From positions 6,344,174 through 6,408,173 of the forward strand of contig NW_022204507.1 in NCBI RefSeq assembly GCF_008831285.2: a stretch of DNA of 64,000 nt. Direction: 5' to 3'. Positions 22,880 through 33,654 of the stretch are shown in pieces. The notes below the pieces were generated by a model that searched no databases, was not told where the DNA came from, and saw only the letters and a program-made list of their open reading frames with translations. Within the stretch, counting starts at the first letter, position 1. Every line of letters begins with the position of its first letter. The DNA is from Nymphaea colorata (taxonomy: Eukaryota; Streptophyta; Magnoliopsida; Nymphaeales; Nymphaeaceae). A program made the position numbers and the translations under genes.

Positions 22880-23440
22880 ATTTCCCGACTCATGTTCTTT
22901 CCCAACTTCCCATGCAAGGAGAAGAAAAAACACCACAGGGAAGATGGTGGAATATGGATTTTTGGCTGGCTCTGATCACGTCGCCAGTCGAGCAGGAGTC
23001 ACCATGGCCTGATGATGCGTTTGAGCCTTTTGGGGCCCAACGTAGTCGACACTGGTGGCGGCGAGTGAAGATAGGGGCACCAGAAACTTGAAACAAAGAG
23101 AGGGGCGGCCACGAATTGAGGATTCAGCTGTGAGAGGCTACCTCAGTGATCAGCTTGGCTGTTAGGTTCGCCTTCCTTTGGGGTGTGTTCATGAGTTTGA
23201 CGGGAAAAGGTGGTCGGATCATGAACGGAAGTGAAAGGGGCAGGTTCACCAAAGAACCACTCTACGGAATGCCGGGAATCCTTCAATCGCAGGGAATGGA
23301 TCGATGCTTGCTTGAACTTTCTGGGATGACTTTGGAGGATCGTGGAAGGCTGGCGATGCTACTTGACCGCTGGTGCCAGAAACAGTGCATGCGATTAAGA
23401 AAGTCACTAGTTTAAGTCACCACGTTTTCTGTTTCAACAA
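22880..23440. other. GC-richer segment of unknown origin beside Copia-B gag
   Basis: This stretch lies between the Copia-B gag start and the only LTR-like word at 23.44 kb, and is clearly richer in G and C than the rest of the element. It is open on both strands for 60-90 codons (for example 23146-23415 on plus: RGRLAMLLDRW), without a domain I recognise. It may be the Copia-B leader/LTR, or captured non-element DNA. It has no match to the left LTR except its last 40 bases. Confidence 0.4.
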
Positions 23441-23693
23441 CATTTGGCTGGCTCATCTTTTCCCATGATATTTGGCATCGTGCTGTTCTTCCTTTCACAT
23501 ATATGTTTTTTTGTACATAATCATTACAGGCGTGAAAGAATATTTTTTGTTACAACAGAATCATGCCTCAACCTTCTAGAGAATTCCACATGTGTGACAA
23601 AGAACACCACGATTCAATTTTACACCTTTACAATAGGTGTAAAGAAACAAGTTAATAAACAGCTTTAACAAATAGTTTTCATTTTTTGTAACA
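23441..23693 (-). repeat. LTR remnant: end of Copia-B LTR joined to Copia-A 5' LTR
   Basis: The first ~35 bases carry the 28-bp Copia-B LTR word (CATTTGGCTGGCTCATCTT). From about 23540 to 23693 the sequence matches the Copia-A 3' LTR at 15815-15973, ending TTTTTTGTAACA. The switch fits Copia-B lying inside Copia-A near its 5' end, with loss of the Copia-A primer site and first gag residues. Confidence 0.6.
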
Positions 23694-23749
23694 GATCCAG
23701 AGGCAGAAGGCCCTAACATTCTTCCGTTTGAGCTTCATAGCATCTTGAA

Positions 23750-24770
23750 GGTTAGAAATTGCTAAATCATACTTTCTCTAGTAAATCTCTTTTGAAGAGG
23801 ATGACAACTTGATGATTGGGGGTTGGCAACAACAAGCTATGAGGGGCCGGCGACACACCTTTACACTTAAGAGAGGAAATAAACTCTCTACCCCTTCTTC
23901 ATGTGCTCCCCATCCCTGTTTCCATCACTGAGAAGCCTCCTCTCTCTCTCTCTTCTCTCATGTGTTTAGTTGTGTCGTTGACATGGGTGGATGTTCAAAG
24001 CTGGTTATATGCCCAGGCTTGTGCACAGGCTCCCATGGATCCCAACTACCCAAAAAGTGGGCTAAGGAGCTAGTACAAGTGGGCAGGGGGGCACTGTCAT
24101 TTATTAAAGGACTATGCACGATACATGTAACCAGATGTCATGGGTCTTGATGAAAAAAATGCAGCTGTAAAATTAAGAAGGCTTATGAACAAAATTTCGC
24201 TTGGAGTGGATCTGGAGGTGGCCTAAACCTTGTCAAGTGCCACGATCAGTTCGCATTGGTTTCAGATTCGGATGATATTAATTAAAATTGGGGATTCAAA
24301 TTTGGATTCAGATTTACAAATTTACAATAATGTAAAATAAAAAAATATTATTTAGATCCGATCTATAAATTTGGGTTTAGATATCCATTATCTTTTTTTT
24401 CTGGTATCTGATGGGTATCTATTTGATGCTGAGTCTGAATCTGAAAATCGGATTCCAATTTTTAATACCGAATCTGATCTGATTTTTTATTTGGATATCA
24501 ATTTCTTTTTTTTCAAATCTGATTTATTTAAAAAAACTTGATCTGGTATTTGATCTGAATCTGATTCATTGACATCCCTAATAACCTCCCGACCAAAGAC
24601 TAATACAACGATGAAGTCCATGGATCTCCGAAAGCTTGAGGAATTAAATGCCAACAGGAAATAGACAATGTCCGACGAGAGATGTGGGAGATGAAGATCT
24701 CAGACGACATTACACAGCCATTTGTGTGCATTATTCCACCATCAAATGGCAGCATACATCATCACATAAG
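23750..24770. repeat. ~1-kb direct repeat, right copy
   Basis: Direct-orientation partner of 11335-12360; see that entry for anchors. The copies bracket about 11.4 kb holding Copia-A and Copia-B. Sequence continues open beyond the repeat end on the plus strand (24682-24879, KSWWKKHDDYYSAMINQLED), which the left copy lacks. No gene family is recognised. Confidence 0.8.
24228..24583. mobile_element. MITE-like element related to the one at 18.05-18.47 kb
   Basis: It is made of the same GATCTGAATC/ATTTGGATTCAG word texture and ends ATTGACATCCCTA, identical to the right end at 18473. The left end near GTCAAGTG is only weakly inverted-complementary to the right end (TAGGGATGTCAATG). It is also present, more decayed at its right end, in the left 1-kb repeat copy (about 11810-12165), so it was inserted before that duplication. 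Confidence 0.6.
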
Positions 24771-26590
24771 AATTGAACCATCTATAGCTCCAAGGACCCC
24801 TTACAGAAAGTCTTGGTGGAAGAAACATGATGATTACTACAGTGCAATGATAAATCAACTTGAAGATAATGGAAGGTAGAAGAATATGTTGGCTTCTTAT
24901 GTCTGCATGCTTAATCAATTATCAAATAGATAAATTGTTTTTAATTGAATGAATCACCTTAAGTAAAAGCGGAGTTTGAATCTATTGGGGATATGAATTC
25001 CTGAACATGGTTTGTATTACTAATAACAGGAATCTTTGGTTCTTAATATGATATTTGAAGAGTTATCACCGACTATCTTCAAAGAGTTGAGAAGATTCAA
25101 GAGGCATTGAGCCTAGCAACACTAATTTCTTTTGAATATTTTATTGCAATACAATATAGAGTCGACAAATACAAAAGAAAAATTAAAAATGGAATCATAG
25201 GCATGGCGTGAGCTGATGACTTTATTTCTTGTATAGAAACACCAGCTGAAAGGAAAACTCTTATTCAATTTTGTATGGGTACTTTGCAATGAAAGAGGGA
25301 GGGAGGATTGCAGTGTTGTTGCTAATCTAAGAAAACCCAGCTTAAATGAAGAAGTTGAATTTTCTTAATTAACTGTAATCGCTTTAACTAATAAATGGAT
25401 GGCATGTGACGATAAAAATCTTTCCATTCTTGTCAAGAAATGTCAAAGTTGAATTCTCTTTTCCTAGTTGTAATCAGTTTGAAATAACATAGTATGATCT
25501 CAGTTGAAAATTAGTCATAAACCATTATACATTAATATCAATTACTCATTGTTATTTAGGACAATAATATCCAACGGTATTGATTTGTACTTGCTGCCAG
25601 GTTCTGTAATTAGTAGCATGATGGCCTAATTTGAGTGTTATTACTTATTGATATAGCAATTAAAGAAGTTATGTTTTCGAAAGTATAAATAGTTATCGGT
25701 TCCTGGTGACGGAAAATATACAGCAGAATGCATGCACCATTTGACGCCACATGGTGAACAATGATTGGAAAATGCACAACTCTAATTTGTTGTTTATGAT
25801 TCCCATACATTCTTTTGCTGAGCTTCCTTTCATTTCACTGTCCATGAAAAAAAATACATTGTGGATGTACTCATACTTCAATCTTATCCTTTCCACATCT
25901 TTTACAGTTATGACTTTGTTGGTCTTGTAAATTGTAAATGATGATTTAGGGAAACCTCTACCAAGTTGCAACAGATTCTGAGTGGCCTTTCTTCTTTGAT
26001 CCACAAAATGTTCATATGAAGAGGGGAGTTTCTAGTGTGTATGTTTTTCTTTGTGGCTTTTGTAGCTTTTATATGTTGTATCCAGAAATGGCAAGAGCAT
26101 TGCTTCATTTTCACTTATTCATTAATTTTTCATTTTTATGTGAGATGTTGTAGGTTAGAGGATCATGTTACGGCCAGCAAAGTTTCCTAAAAAAAGAGAA
26201 GGATGTTCTGATCGCACTCTATCCAATTGCATTATAGGGGGAATAAAAGAAACAGAACATATTGAGAAAATTAAGACGGATGGTGTACAAAGCTAAATGA
26301 ATCTTCTTTCTGGGAACACATACTTTCTTCAGCTGAGTTGTGATGACAATGGCGTCAATTAATAAACAAACGATTGTCAAAGGGATCAGCAACTTTACGA
26401 AGGACTGACAAGTGCTATTTTCTTAAAGATGCTTATATACAATTTATAACTTGATGGTGGATGATTTTGAGATGTTTTAATCTTCACAACTACATTTGTA
26501 AGTTGTAAATAATTTTCTGATGAAATTTTAAGACAACCTTCACAAGAAATGACATGTAATTTAACTCGCATATAGCCTAAAAGTTTGACT
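24771..26590. other. No recognisable gene
   Basis: AT-rich DNA with short open stretches on the minus strand at 25610-26114 that have no recognisable domain and overlap one another in different frames. Nothing repeated elsewhere in the window was seen. Confidence 0.4.
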
Positions 26591-26597
26591 TGTTTTT

Positions 26598-26702
26598 TTG
26601 TTTGTTTTTCCTTCTATATTTTTGTTAATCCAAAATCTGATGCATAGAGTGTTCATCTCTCTCTCTCTCTCTCTCCCCCCCCCTTCTCATTTTCTTCTTA
26701 TT

Positions 26703-26741
<39 letters not shown>

Positions 26742-27698
26742 CTGGGTGGTTCTCTCTCAAGGCCTTGTTCTGCTCTCTCGCCTGCGACTCCCCTCTCACT
26801 CGTGGAGACATCCACCAGGCTCCTCTCCTATGGTGCTCGTCCGAATAGTGTTGAGAAGCACCGAGATGAGGCACCCCGTCCCCGACCTCTCACGACGAAC
26901 ATTGGTCCCTCTCCCTCTCTCATCTGCACTCCCTCTTCTCCTGCCATTCAGCGTTGCTCGTGGCTGCTGGCCAGGTTAATCGCCTCCTCCTCCAGCCACT
27001 TCTTCTCCCGAATTCACTCTGCCTACTTCACTACCAGCTCCTTCCTTGGGCAGTTTGCTCCTCCTCCCTCTCATTCCTCAACCGTTTCTGCTTGCAGCAC
27101 TGTGTTTCCTACTTTTTGCTTTGTTGTGCCCTCTCCATGCTCGGCAACAGTTTGATGAAATGCTCGTTACAGCTTGTGCTATCCACTTCTTCTTTTGGAT
27201 CCTTTTCATAGCTGTTCAGTCCTCTTTCGGTGCCTTGCTCTCACGTCGCGCTATGTGGCGTCTCATCGGCCTGTGGGGCCGTGCTGAGCTTAGGCTTTGA
27301 GAGGGTCCAAACGCAGCTGCTTGGCTTCATTGTTTTTCATGCCAGCCTTTTTGTTCTTGCCCGGGGTTGGTCTTATGGCCACCCTCCCTCCTCCTATGCC
27401 TTTTCGATCACCACATGGAGCTTGGGTTGGTGGTCCCAGTCTTTGTGGGATCAGGCCGGGTAACCCCCTTCCCCTTAATCGTTTGTTTTGTCGTGCTGTA
27501 GTAAATTTTCTTTGCTCGCCTAAGGGGGTCCGTCAGGCTATGGCGTTGTCATTCAGTTGGCAGTCTACCATCTTCAATTGTGTTTTCGTCAGCTCGCTTC
27601 TATTGCAGGACGCTCGCAGCGTCCTCCAGGCACTCCTACCACCTGCGCGCTATTTGTTTCTCCTTTTGCAGATGGGTGACTATTCCTTGCAGCCGAGG
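26598..27698 (+). other. Pyrimidine-rich, GC-rich stretch of unknown identity ending at a gap
   Basis: It starts with CT microsatellites (about 26658-26682 and 26704-26738) and continues C/T-rich up to the gap. All three plus frames are long and open (for example 26598-27155 and 27297-27698), which is expected for CT-rich DNA with few stop-forming words. The frame at 27297 has a proline-rich start (MPFRSPHGAWVGGPSLCG) that could be the 5' part of a LINE or other element, but no diagnostic domain is visible before the gap. Confidence 0.35.
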
Positions 27699-27798
27699 NN
27701 NNNNNNNNNNNNNNNNNNNNNNNNNNNNNNNNNNNNNNNNNNNNNNNNNNNNNNNNNNNNNNNNNNNNNNNNNNNNNNNNNNNNNNNNNNNNNNNNNN
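27699..27798. other. Assembly gap of exactly 100 N
   Basis: One hundred undetermined bases, the conventional size for a gap of unknown length. It lies between GC-rich CT sequence and AT-rich low-complexity DNA, so collapsed or missing repeats are likely. Open reading frames spanning it are artefacts. Confidence 0.98.
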
Positions 27799-27849
27799 AC
27801 CAATCTTTTCATGTTTAGCATTTATGTTTGTTCTGCATGAATACTTAAT

Positions 27850-28330
27850 ATATGTCACACATACTACGTATAAATCACATAGTTACCTACATGTTATACG
27901 TTAATGTATACGGATATTTTAAATATACATATATCATATATGTCATATATTTTATGTATTATATAAATATTATTCATTTACGTATATATTGTATAGTAAT
28001 ATACTACATTTTGATGTCATATAGACATTATATACAATTATATATAATATTTATGTAATATACATATATAAAACTATAATAGTTATATATACATATACAT
28101 ATTTATGTCATATACTATAATATTGTATACATACAACTATATGTACACATTATATACACAATATATTACATGTATTACATATATGTAATATATACATAAA
28201 TGTATTATATTTATACACATATATATGTGTGTGTGTGTGTGTGTATTATATATGTTACATAACATATATAATAAATTATGTGTTGCATATGTAATATAAC
28301 ATCTTATAAAATAAGTCATATGGGTGCACA
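27850..28330. repeat. AT-rich minisatellite-like DNA
   Basis: Irregular runs of TATACATATATG/ATTATATG words with a short GT run (about 28228-28244). No coding signal. The same texture continues at 28720-28857 and resumes at 33996-34235 on the far side of the young Copia, so that element inserted into this tract. Confidence 0.85.
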
Positions 28331-28526
28331 AACTATGGTGGCGCACCCACACCGATGCGGGTGCGGCCTGGCATGTCAGTCGACTCGATCAAACCTAATG
28401 GGATGCTCCTGATGGCATCTGTTATTCTTTTCTCTTGTTTTTTTTTTCCTTCTCCTATATTTTCCTCTTCTTTTTTTCCTTCCTCTCTCTCTCTCCCCCT
28501 CCCCCTCCCCCCCCCCCCCCCCCCCC
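28331..28526. other. GC-rich palindromic patch and polypyrimidine/poly-C tract
   Basis: GCACCCACACCGATGCGGGTGC at about 28342-28363 can fold back on itself imperfectly. It is followed by TTTTTCCTT and CT runs and then an uninterrupted run of 20 C (28507-28526). The partly similar word GCCGCACTCGCATCC near 28700 lies beyond the TA microsatellite. I cannot assign these to an element. Confidence 0.5.
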
Positions 28527-28630
28527 GCTTTACTCTATTTAATAAAGCTTTGAATTTTGATGAGATTAAGGTAAGCTTGATAAAAAATATAAAAATATAC
28601 ACAAATAAAATTACATATATAGCAAATAAC

Positions 28631-28634
<4 letters not shown>

Positions 28635-28694
<60 letters not shown>
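28635..28694. repeat. (TA)30 microsatellite
   Basis: Sixty uninterrupted bases of alternating T and A. Open frames reading YIYIYI through it on both strands are artefacts. Confidence 0.97.
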
Positions 28695-28696
<2 letters not shown>

Positions 28697-28852
28697 TCTA
28701 GCCGCACTCGCATCCATGTGACATAGATGCATACTATATAACATAGTTACATACTATGGATATATACAAGTGTAATCATATTAATGTATTACATCATATA
28801 TATATATACACACATATATATAAATATATATATAAACATATTACATATATAT

Positions 28853-28857
28853 GTATG
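28853..28857. other. Target site duplication, left copy (GTATG)
   Basis: Five bases GTATG just before the 5' LTR match exactly the five bases after the 3' LTR (33991-33995). Five bp is the expected duplication length for Copia integrase. The target lies in TA-rich minisatellite DNA. Confidence 0.95.
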
Positions 28858-29022
28858 TGTTAAGACGTGTTTATACTCAGTATTAGGCTTGAGAGGGCAC
28901 TTGTGTAATAATGTTTCTTTTTAATGACTTTCTTGTAACTTATTCCTCTCCTCTAGTCTATATAAAGAGGAGTTAGGGATTCTTTCGAGGTTAATCAAAG
29001 TTTAGCTCTCTTAAATTCATCA
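28858..29022 (+). repeat. 5' LTR of the young Copia
   Basis: 165 bp, TG...CA ends, identical to 33826-33990. A TATA box (TATATAAA, 28959-28966) is preceded by a pyrimidine-rich stretch and followed by AGAGGAGTTAGGG, so transcription probably starts about 25-35 bp downstream. Confidence 0.97.
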
Positions 29023-29035
29023 TGGTATCAGAGCA
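29023..29035 (+). other. Primer binding site, initiator tRNA-Met
   Basis: TGGTATCAGAGCA directly follows the LTR terminal CA with no spacer. This is the standard complement used by plant Copia elements. Confidence 0.95.
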
Positions 29036-29604
29036 CCAGCCGTCTCCTCCTCAGCGAGTTGTCGCCGACTGAGCGGCGCCGGCCGCCGCCTGATCGGCGT
29101 CAGCTGCCGCCGCCTGACCCAGCCCTGTCCATTGCCGCTCGACCCCGACCGCCCTGTCCATTGCCGCCCGACCCAGCCCTGCTGCCCCTCGTCGCCCTAC
29201 CCATTGTCCGCCTGCGCCGCTCCGCCTCGCCCGTCCGCCTGCGCCGCCGCCGCGTGTGCACTCTGCGTTGCTCCGCCCAGCAGACTGAACGCCTGCGCCC
29301 GTTGCTGCTTCCTCTCAGCGTCTTTCCGCTGCATGCTGCTCCGCCGCTGCTCTGCACGCTGCTCCTCCGCTGCACGCTGCTCTGCCCGAGGTTCTGCACG
29401 CTGATTTTCTTCTCAGCGTCGTCTCTGGTATCTCTCTTCGTTCAGCTCTGCTGTTGCCTCTTCCCGCCGCTCAGACTTCTGGATTGCTACATGCGTTAAC
29501 TGCATATTGCTTCATGATCAGCATGTTGTCTTTCGATATGTGATTGTATTCTTTTTGCCTGCACTTCCTTTTCCGTGGCTCGGTTTCCTCCTTTGTGTTG
29601 AAAG
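29036..29604 (+). other. Copia leader, C-rich and untranslated
   Basis: About 570 bp of CCG/CTG-rich sequence between the primer site and the gag start. The long open frames on both strands (29059-29499 plus, 29100-29399 minus) reflect the base composition and the plus frame lacks an ATG start. Such leaders may hold packaging signals, but none can be pointed to. Confidence 0.7.
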
Positions 29605-30350
29605 ATGTCTAAAATTAGCAGTGGCGCTAATACCTCTTCCTTTGTATCGTCGGGAGAGATGAAGAGTTCCCATTTCCAGCATTATCACCAAAATGGATGG
29701 GGGTAATTACGAGATGTGGGCCATGCAAGTAAAAAGAACCTTGATCGCTCATGAGAAGGAACATCTCATATTGGAGCCCGAGCCTGTACAGAAGGTAGGA
29801 AAATATACTACTTGGTTTAAAGATAATTCGTTGGTTATGGTATGGATTGTTGGTACTCTCTCTCAAGAAATTGCAAATGAAGTCTTGCACAAGGACAGTG
29901 CAAAGGATATGTGGGATTCCCTTGCTGCCACGTATTCACAGGCAAGAAATGAAACGCGCATTATGCAGCTTCATCATGATATTCATCAGATGCGACAAGA
30001 TGGCCGACCTCTTCACACTTATTATTCTAGTCTCAAGTCCATGTTTGAGAGACTGAATAGCTACTTTCCCGCATGCAAGTGTGAACAACAAAAGGCATAC
30101 AGAGATATGCTTATGGTAGGGGTCTTTCTTTCTGGTTTAGACTCTGTTTATGAATCTGCAAAGAACCAAATGCTTACTAGTTCCTCGATTCCTCCTATTG
30201 ATGAGGCTTACAGTAGGCTCAGCAGAATTCCGATCTCTGCATCGACTGTTCCTGATACCACTTCTGCTATGCTTGCTACTCGTGGCAGAGGTGGACCCTT
30301 TTTTGCCAGAGGACGAGGGGCCGTGGCCGTAGCAATACCCCTTCGCGCCC
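29605..30350 (+). pseudogene. gag: Young Copia gag, N-terminal and central part
   Basis: The likely gag start is ATG 29605 (MSKISSGANTSSF). About 20 codons in, the frame runs out, and the conserved gag sequence continues from about 29664 in another frame (ITKMDGGNYEMWAMQVKR at about 29684). A one-base insertion near 29664 would account for this. The UBN2-like core follows: WIVGTLSQEIANEVL, DMWDSLAATYSQARNE, LHHDIHQMRQDGRPLHTYY, VGVFLSGLDSVYESAKNQML, ending in an Arg-Gly run (RGRGGPFFARGRG). At about 30317 a missing base within a G run shifts the frame again, leaving the zinc knuckle in the next frame. Gag would form the particle shell; this copy encodes only a truncated form. Confidence 0.9.
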
Positions 30351-30354
30351 TGTA

Positions 30355-31173
30355 TGTCAGTTTTGTCACCGCATTGGTCATACTGTGGATAAGTGTTGGC
30401 AGAAACATGGCCGTCCAGTTTTTGCAAATCAGACTGTATCTACTGATTCTCCTGAGCAGCCTAAGCCTCAGCACACTGCCTCCTCCAGTGAGCTGCATGT
30501 AGATGACATTCTCTCTCAGTTGAGGCACTTGATTGGCGACAGCGCCCATCAAGCCCCTGGTCCGACCACTTCTACTGTTCCTACCGCTGCGAGTGCTTCT
30601 TCATCTGGTATGTATTCTGCCTGTACAGTCTGCTCTGCTACTGACACTACAGATTGGCTTATTGATTCTGGTGCATCGACACATCTCTGTGGGGATAAGG
30701 CGCAATTCACCTCTTACGTCCCTACTCCACCGGGTCGTTCGGTTATTCTAGCAGATGGAAAATATTCACCAGTTGTTGGACATGGAGAGGTCCAACTTAC
30801 TTCATCATTGCCGCTGCAGCACGTTCTTCATGCACCAGAATTCCCCCATAGCCTACTTTCTATCAGTCAGATTACCAGAGAATTAAATTGTCGTGCTATA
30901 TTTGACTCTTCCTCTCTTGTGTTTTAGGATATACTGACGGGCAGGGTGATTGGCAGTGGCCGTGAACAGGGAGGTCTCTACAGGCTAGTGCATTCCTTTC
31001 CCTTTGCTGGATCTACCTCGTCGGGGTCGTCCTCATCCTCAGCTTATACTTGGCATTTACGTTTTGGACATCTCCCATTTCAGAAACTGCTGCAGCTGTC
31101 TCATAAGTCGTCTTTTCAATGTGAGTCTTGTCAGTTAGGCAAACACCATCGGTCATCTTCTCGCGTCCAGTGA
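30355..31173 (+). pseudogene. pol: Young Copia gag zinc knuckle, protease and pre-integrase
   Basis: The CCHC knuckle CQFCHRIGHTVDKC is at 30355-30396. The aspartic protease has an intact active site (WLIDSGASTH, 30655-30684) followed by VILADGKYSPVVGHGEV and LLSISQITRELNC. TAG at 30925-30927 stops the frame where Gln is expected (a single C-to-T change of CAG). The same frame continues with LTGRVIGSGREQGGLYRL, WHLRFGH (31051-31071) and CESCQLGKHHRSS, the GAG-pre-integrase domain, up to TGA at 31171-31173, which fits CGA changed to TGA. Both stops are C-to-T changes in CHG or CG contexts, typical of methylated plant transposons. Confidence 0.92.
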
Positions 31174-31185
31174 AGTAGCCACTCT

Positions 31186-33654
31186 GTGTTTGAGTTACTT
31201 CATTTTGATGTTTGGGGCCCGAGTCGTACTCCTGACCTTCAGGGTCATCGGTATTATCTTGTTGCTGTTGATGATTACAGTCGTGTTAGTTGGGTTTTTC
31301 TTATGAAACACAAATCTGAAGCGGGTCATGTAATCAAAAATTTTATCAATGAAATTCTGACTCAGTTTGATACTTGTGTCAAGATTGTGCGCTCTGACAA
31401 TGCTCTTGAGTTCTGTGCTTCCTCTTTAGAACAATTTTTCAGGGATAAGGGTATCATTCACCAAACTTCTTGTGCCTATACCTCTCAACAAAACGGGGTT
31501 GCTGAAAGAAAACACCGCCATATTCTTGATGTCGCCAGAACCATTATCATACACAGCCATGTTCCCCATTCTTATTGGGGAGATGTTGTTCTTACAGCAT
31601 GCTATCTTATTAATCGCATGCCGTCATCTGTGTTGGGAGATCTTATTCCTTTCTCTGTTCTTTTTCCTGACAGAGAATTGTTTTCTGTTGCACCTTGTAT
31701 TTTTGGATGTGTTGCCTTTGTTCAGTTGCTTGGTCTTGGGAGAGATAAGTTATCCCCTCGGGCTATCAAAACGATCTTTGTTGGTTATTCCCGCACTCAA
31801 AAGGGATATCGTTGTTATGATCCTTCTACTCGTCGATATTATGTGAGTGCTGATGTTACATTTTTTGAGTCAACCTCTTATTTCTCTCCAAATGGAACTC
31901 AATTAAGGGTGCCTGAATTTAGTGATGAAGTCCACCTTCCTTTACCTCTCATGAGTTATCCACAACCCGTTGCTTCGCGTTTTGGGGCTATCTACCAACG
32001 TCGCACTAAACCTGTTCAACCTGCCCCCTGTGCTCCTGTGCCTTCACCCAGCATGCCCAAGGTACTTCCTGAACACACAAATCCTGCTGACAATTCTTTA
32101 TGTGATGATGACACAGGGGACTCTCCAGAGCATGCTCCTGGTCCTCATATTAATGAACTTGATATGCCCATTGCTCAAAGGAAAGGCAAACGCAGTTGCA
32201 CTTTGCATCCTCTCTCTGGTCATTTATCCATGGATAAACTCACTCCTACTTACCGACAGTTTGTCAAGGGACTGTCGGCTGTAGCTCTTCCACAGACTCC
32301 CATGGACGCTCTTTCTGATCTCAAATGGGCCGCAGCAATGCAAGAAGAGATGGATGCCCTTCAGTCTAGAGGCACCTGGACACTAGTTACTCCATCTGAT
32401 GCAGCTATTGTTGGTTGTCGATGGGTATTTACTGTTAAATACAGAGCAGATGGCAGCATTGAGAGATATAAGGCTCGCCTGGTTGCTAAAGGCTATACTC
32501 AGACTTATGGGGTTGATTATTATGATACCTTCTCTCCTGTGGCACGACATGCTTCTTTACGGGTTCTTCTCGCTGTTGCCGTCAGCAAGAATTGGTCTCT
32601 ATCACAGCTTGATGTCAAAAATGCCTTTCTGTATGGTGACCTACATGAAGAAGTGTATATGCAGCAACCACCAGGGTTTGTTGCTGAGGGGGAGTGTCAG
32701 AAAGTGTGCAGATTGAGAAAGGCAATTTATGGTCTGAAACAAAGTCCTCGAGCTTGGTTCCAAAAATTATCAGAGAATATTGAGAATGAGGGCTTCAGAC
32801 GTTCTTCGGCAGATCATTCCCTTTTTGTCAAGAAAACTTCTACAGGTACAGTGATAGTTCTTGTCTATGTTGATGATATCATTGTTACAGGGGATGATAT
32901 TCAGGGGATTTCCAACATCAAGGGCGTCCTTGGACGACACTTTGTCACCAAGGATCTTGGTGAGCTACGCTATTTCCTAGGTATTGAGTTTGCCAGAAAT
33001 CAGAAGGGTCTTATCATGTGCCAAAGGAAATACGTTACTGATGTTTTGCAAGAGACAGGTATGCTAGGATGTCGACCTGCCTCTACACCCATGGACATCA
33101 ATACTCGCTTGTATGATGATGATACTGAAGATGTTGATGCTAGACAATATAGAGGGATTGTTGGGAAGCTCCTATATATCACTGTTACTCGACCTGATAT
33201 TGCCTATGCTGTCAGCAGAGTGAGTCAATTTATGGATAAGCCCAAGAAAGTCCATTGGGATGCTGCTATGATGATTCTCAGGTATCTAAAAAATTCACCA
33301 GGAATGGGACTCTTCTTTCAAAATGGTACATCTCTCACTATATCTGTGTATGTTGATGCTGATTATGCGGGATGTCACCTTGACAGAAAATCCACTACTG
33401 GGTTTTGTGTGTTTATTGGATCCAACTTGGTCACATGGAAGAGTAAGAAGCAGACAGTGGTTGCCAGATCAAGTGCAGAATCTGAGTATAGAGCTATGGC
33501 TCAGGCTACTGCTGAAGTTATGTGGGTTAGATCTCTGATGTTGGATCTTACTGTGGAAGTGCCTCTTCCTATGCAATTGTTAGGTGATAACAAAGCTGCT
33601 CTATTATTGCTAATAATCCTGCTTTCCATGAGAGAACCAAGCATGTTGAAGTAG
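31186..33654 (+). pseudogene. pol: Young Copia integrase-RT-RNase H polyprotein segment
   Basis: An 822-residue open segment in the same frame as the protease part. Integrase (residues about 1-200) keeps the D,D,E set: LLHFDVWGP, VRSDNALEF and QQNGVAERKHR; its C-terminal domain includes IFVGYSRTQKGYRCYDP. A proline-rich linker follows (about 240-340). RT (about 375-620) has GCRWVFTVKYRADGSIERYK, the first catalytic Asp in QLDVKNAFLYGD, IYGLKQSPRAWF and YVDD (32866-32877), then DLGELRYFLGIEF. RNase H (about 720-820) has DADYAGCHLDRKSTTGF, SSAESEYRAMA and LGDNKAAL. A missing base near 33600 shifts the frame, so the last residues shown (LLLIILL) are wrong and the segment ends at TAG 33652-33654. 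All visible catalytic residues are intact; the damage lies at the joints. Confidence 0.95.

Noticed and set aside
11338-24766. Calling the 1-kb direct repeats LTRs of one giant element
   Set aside because: No primer site next to the left copy, no polypurine tract next to the right copy and no flanking target duplication seen, so kept only as a hypothesis.
26598-27155. Long open frame (185 codons) and overlapping frames in CT-rich DNA
   Set aside because: All plus frames are open because CT-rich sequence has few stop codons. Ser/Leu/Pro low complexity, with no domain and no agreement between frames.
27297-27858. Open frames running through the N stretch on both strands
   Set aside because: They depend on 100 undetermined bases and cannot be trusted.
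28355-28744. YIYIYI open frames on both strands
   Set aside because: Translation of a (TA)30 microsatellite.
29059-29499. 146-codon frame upstream of gag, and its antisense partner
   Set aside because: Starts at TTG, is Arg/Pro/Leu low complexity and lies in the C-rich Copia leader. It is open because of base composition.
31472-32716. Overlapping plus-strand frames inside the young Copia pol (for example 31472-31846 and 32399-32716)
   Set aside because: Alternative-frame shadows of the integrase-RT coding sequence.
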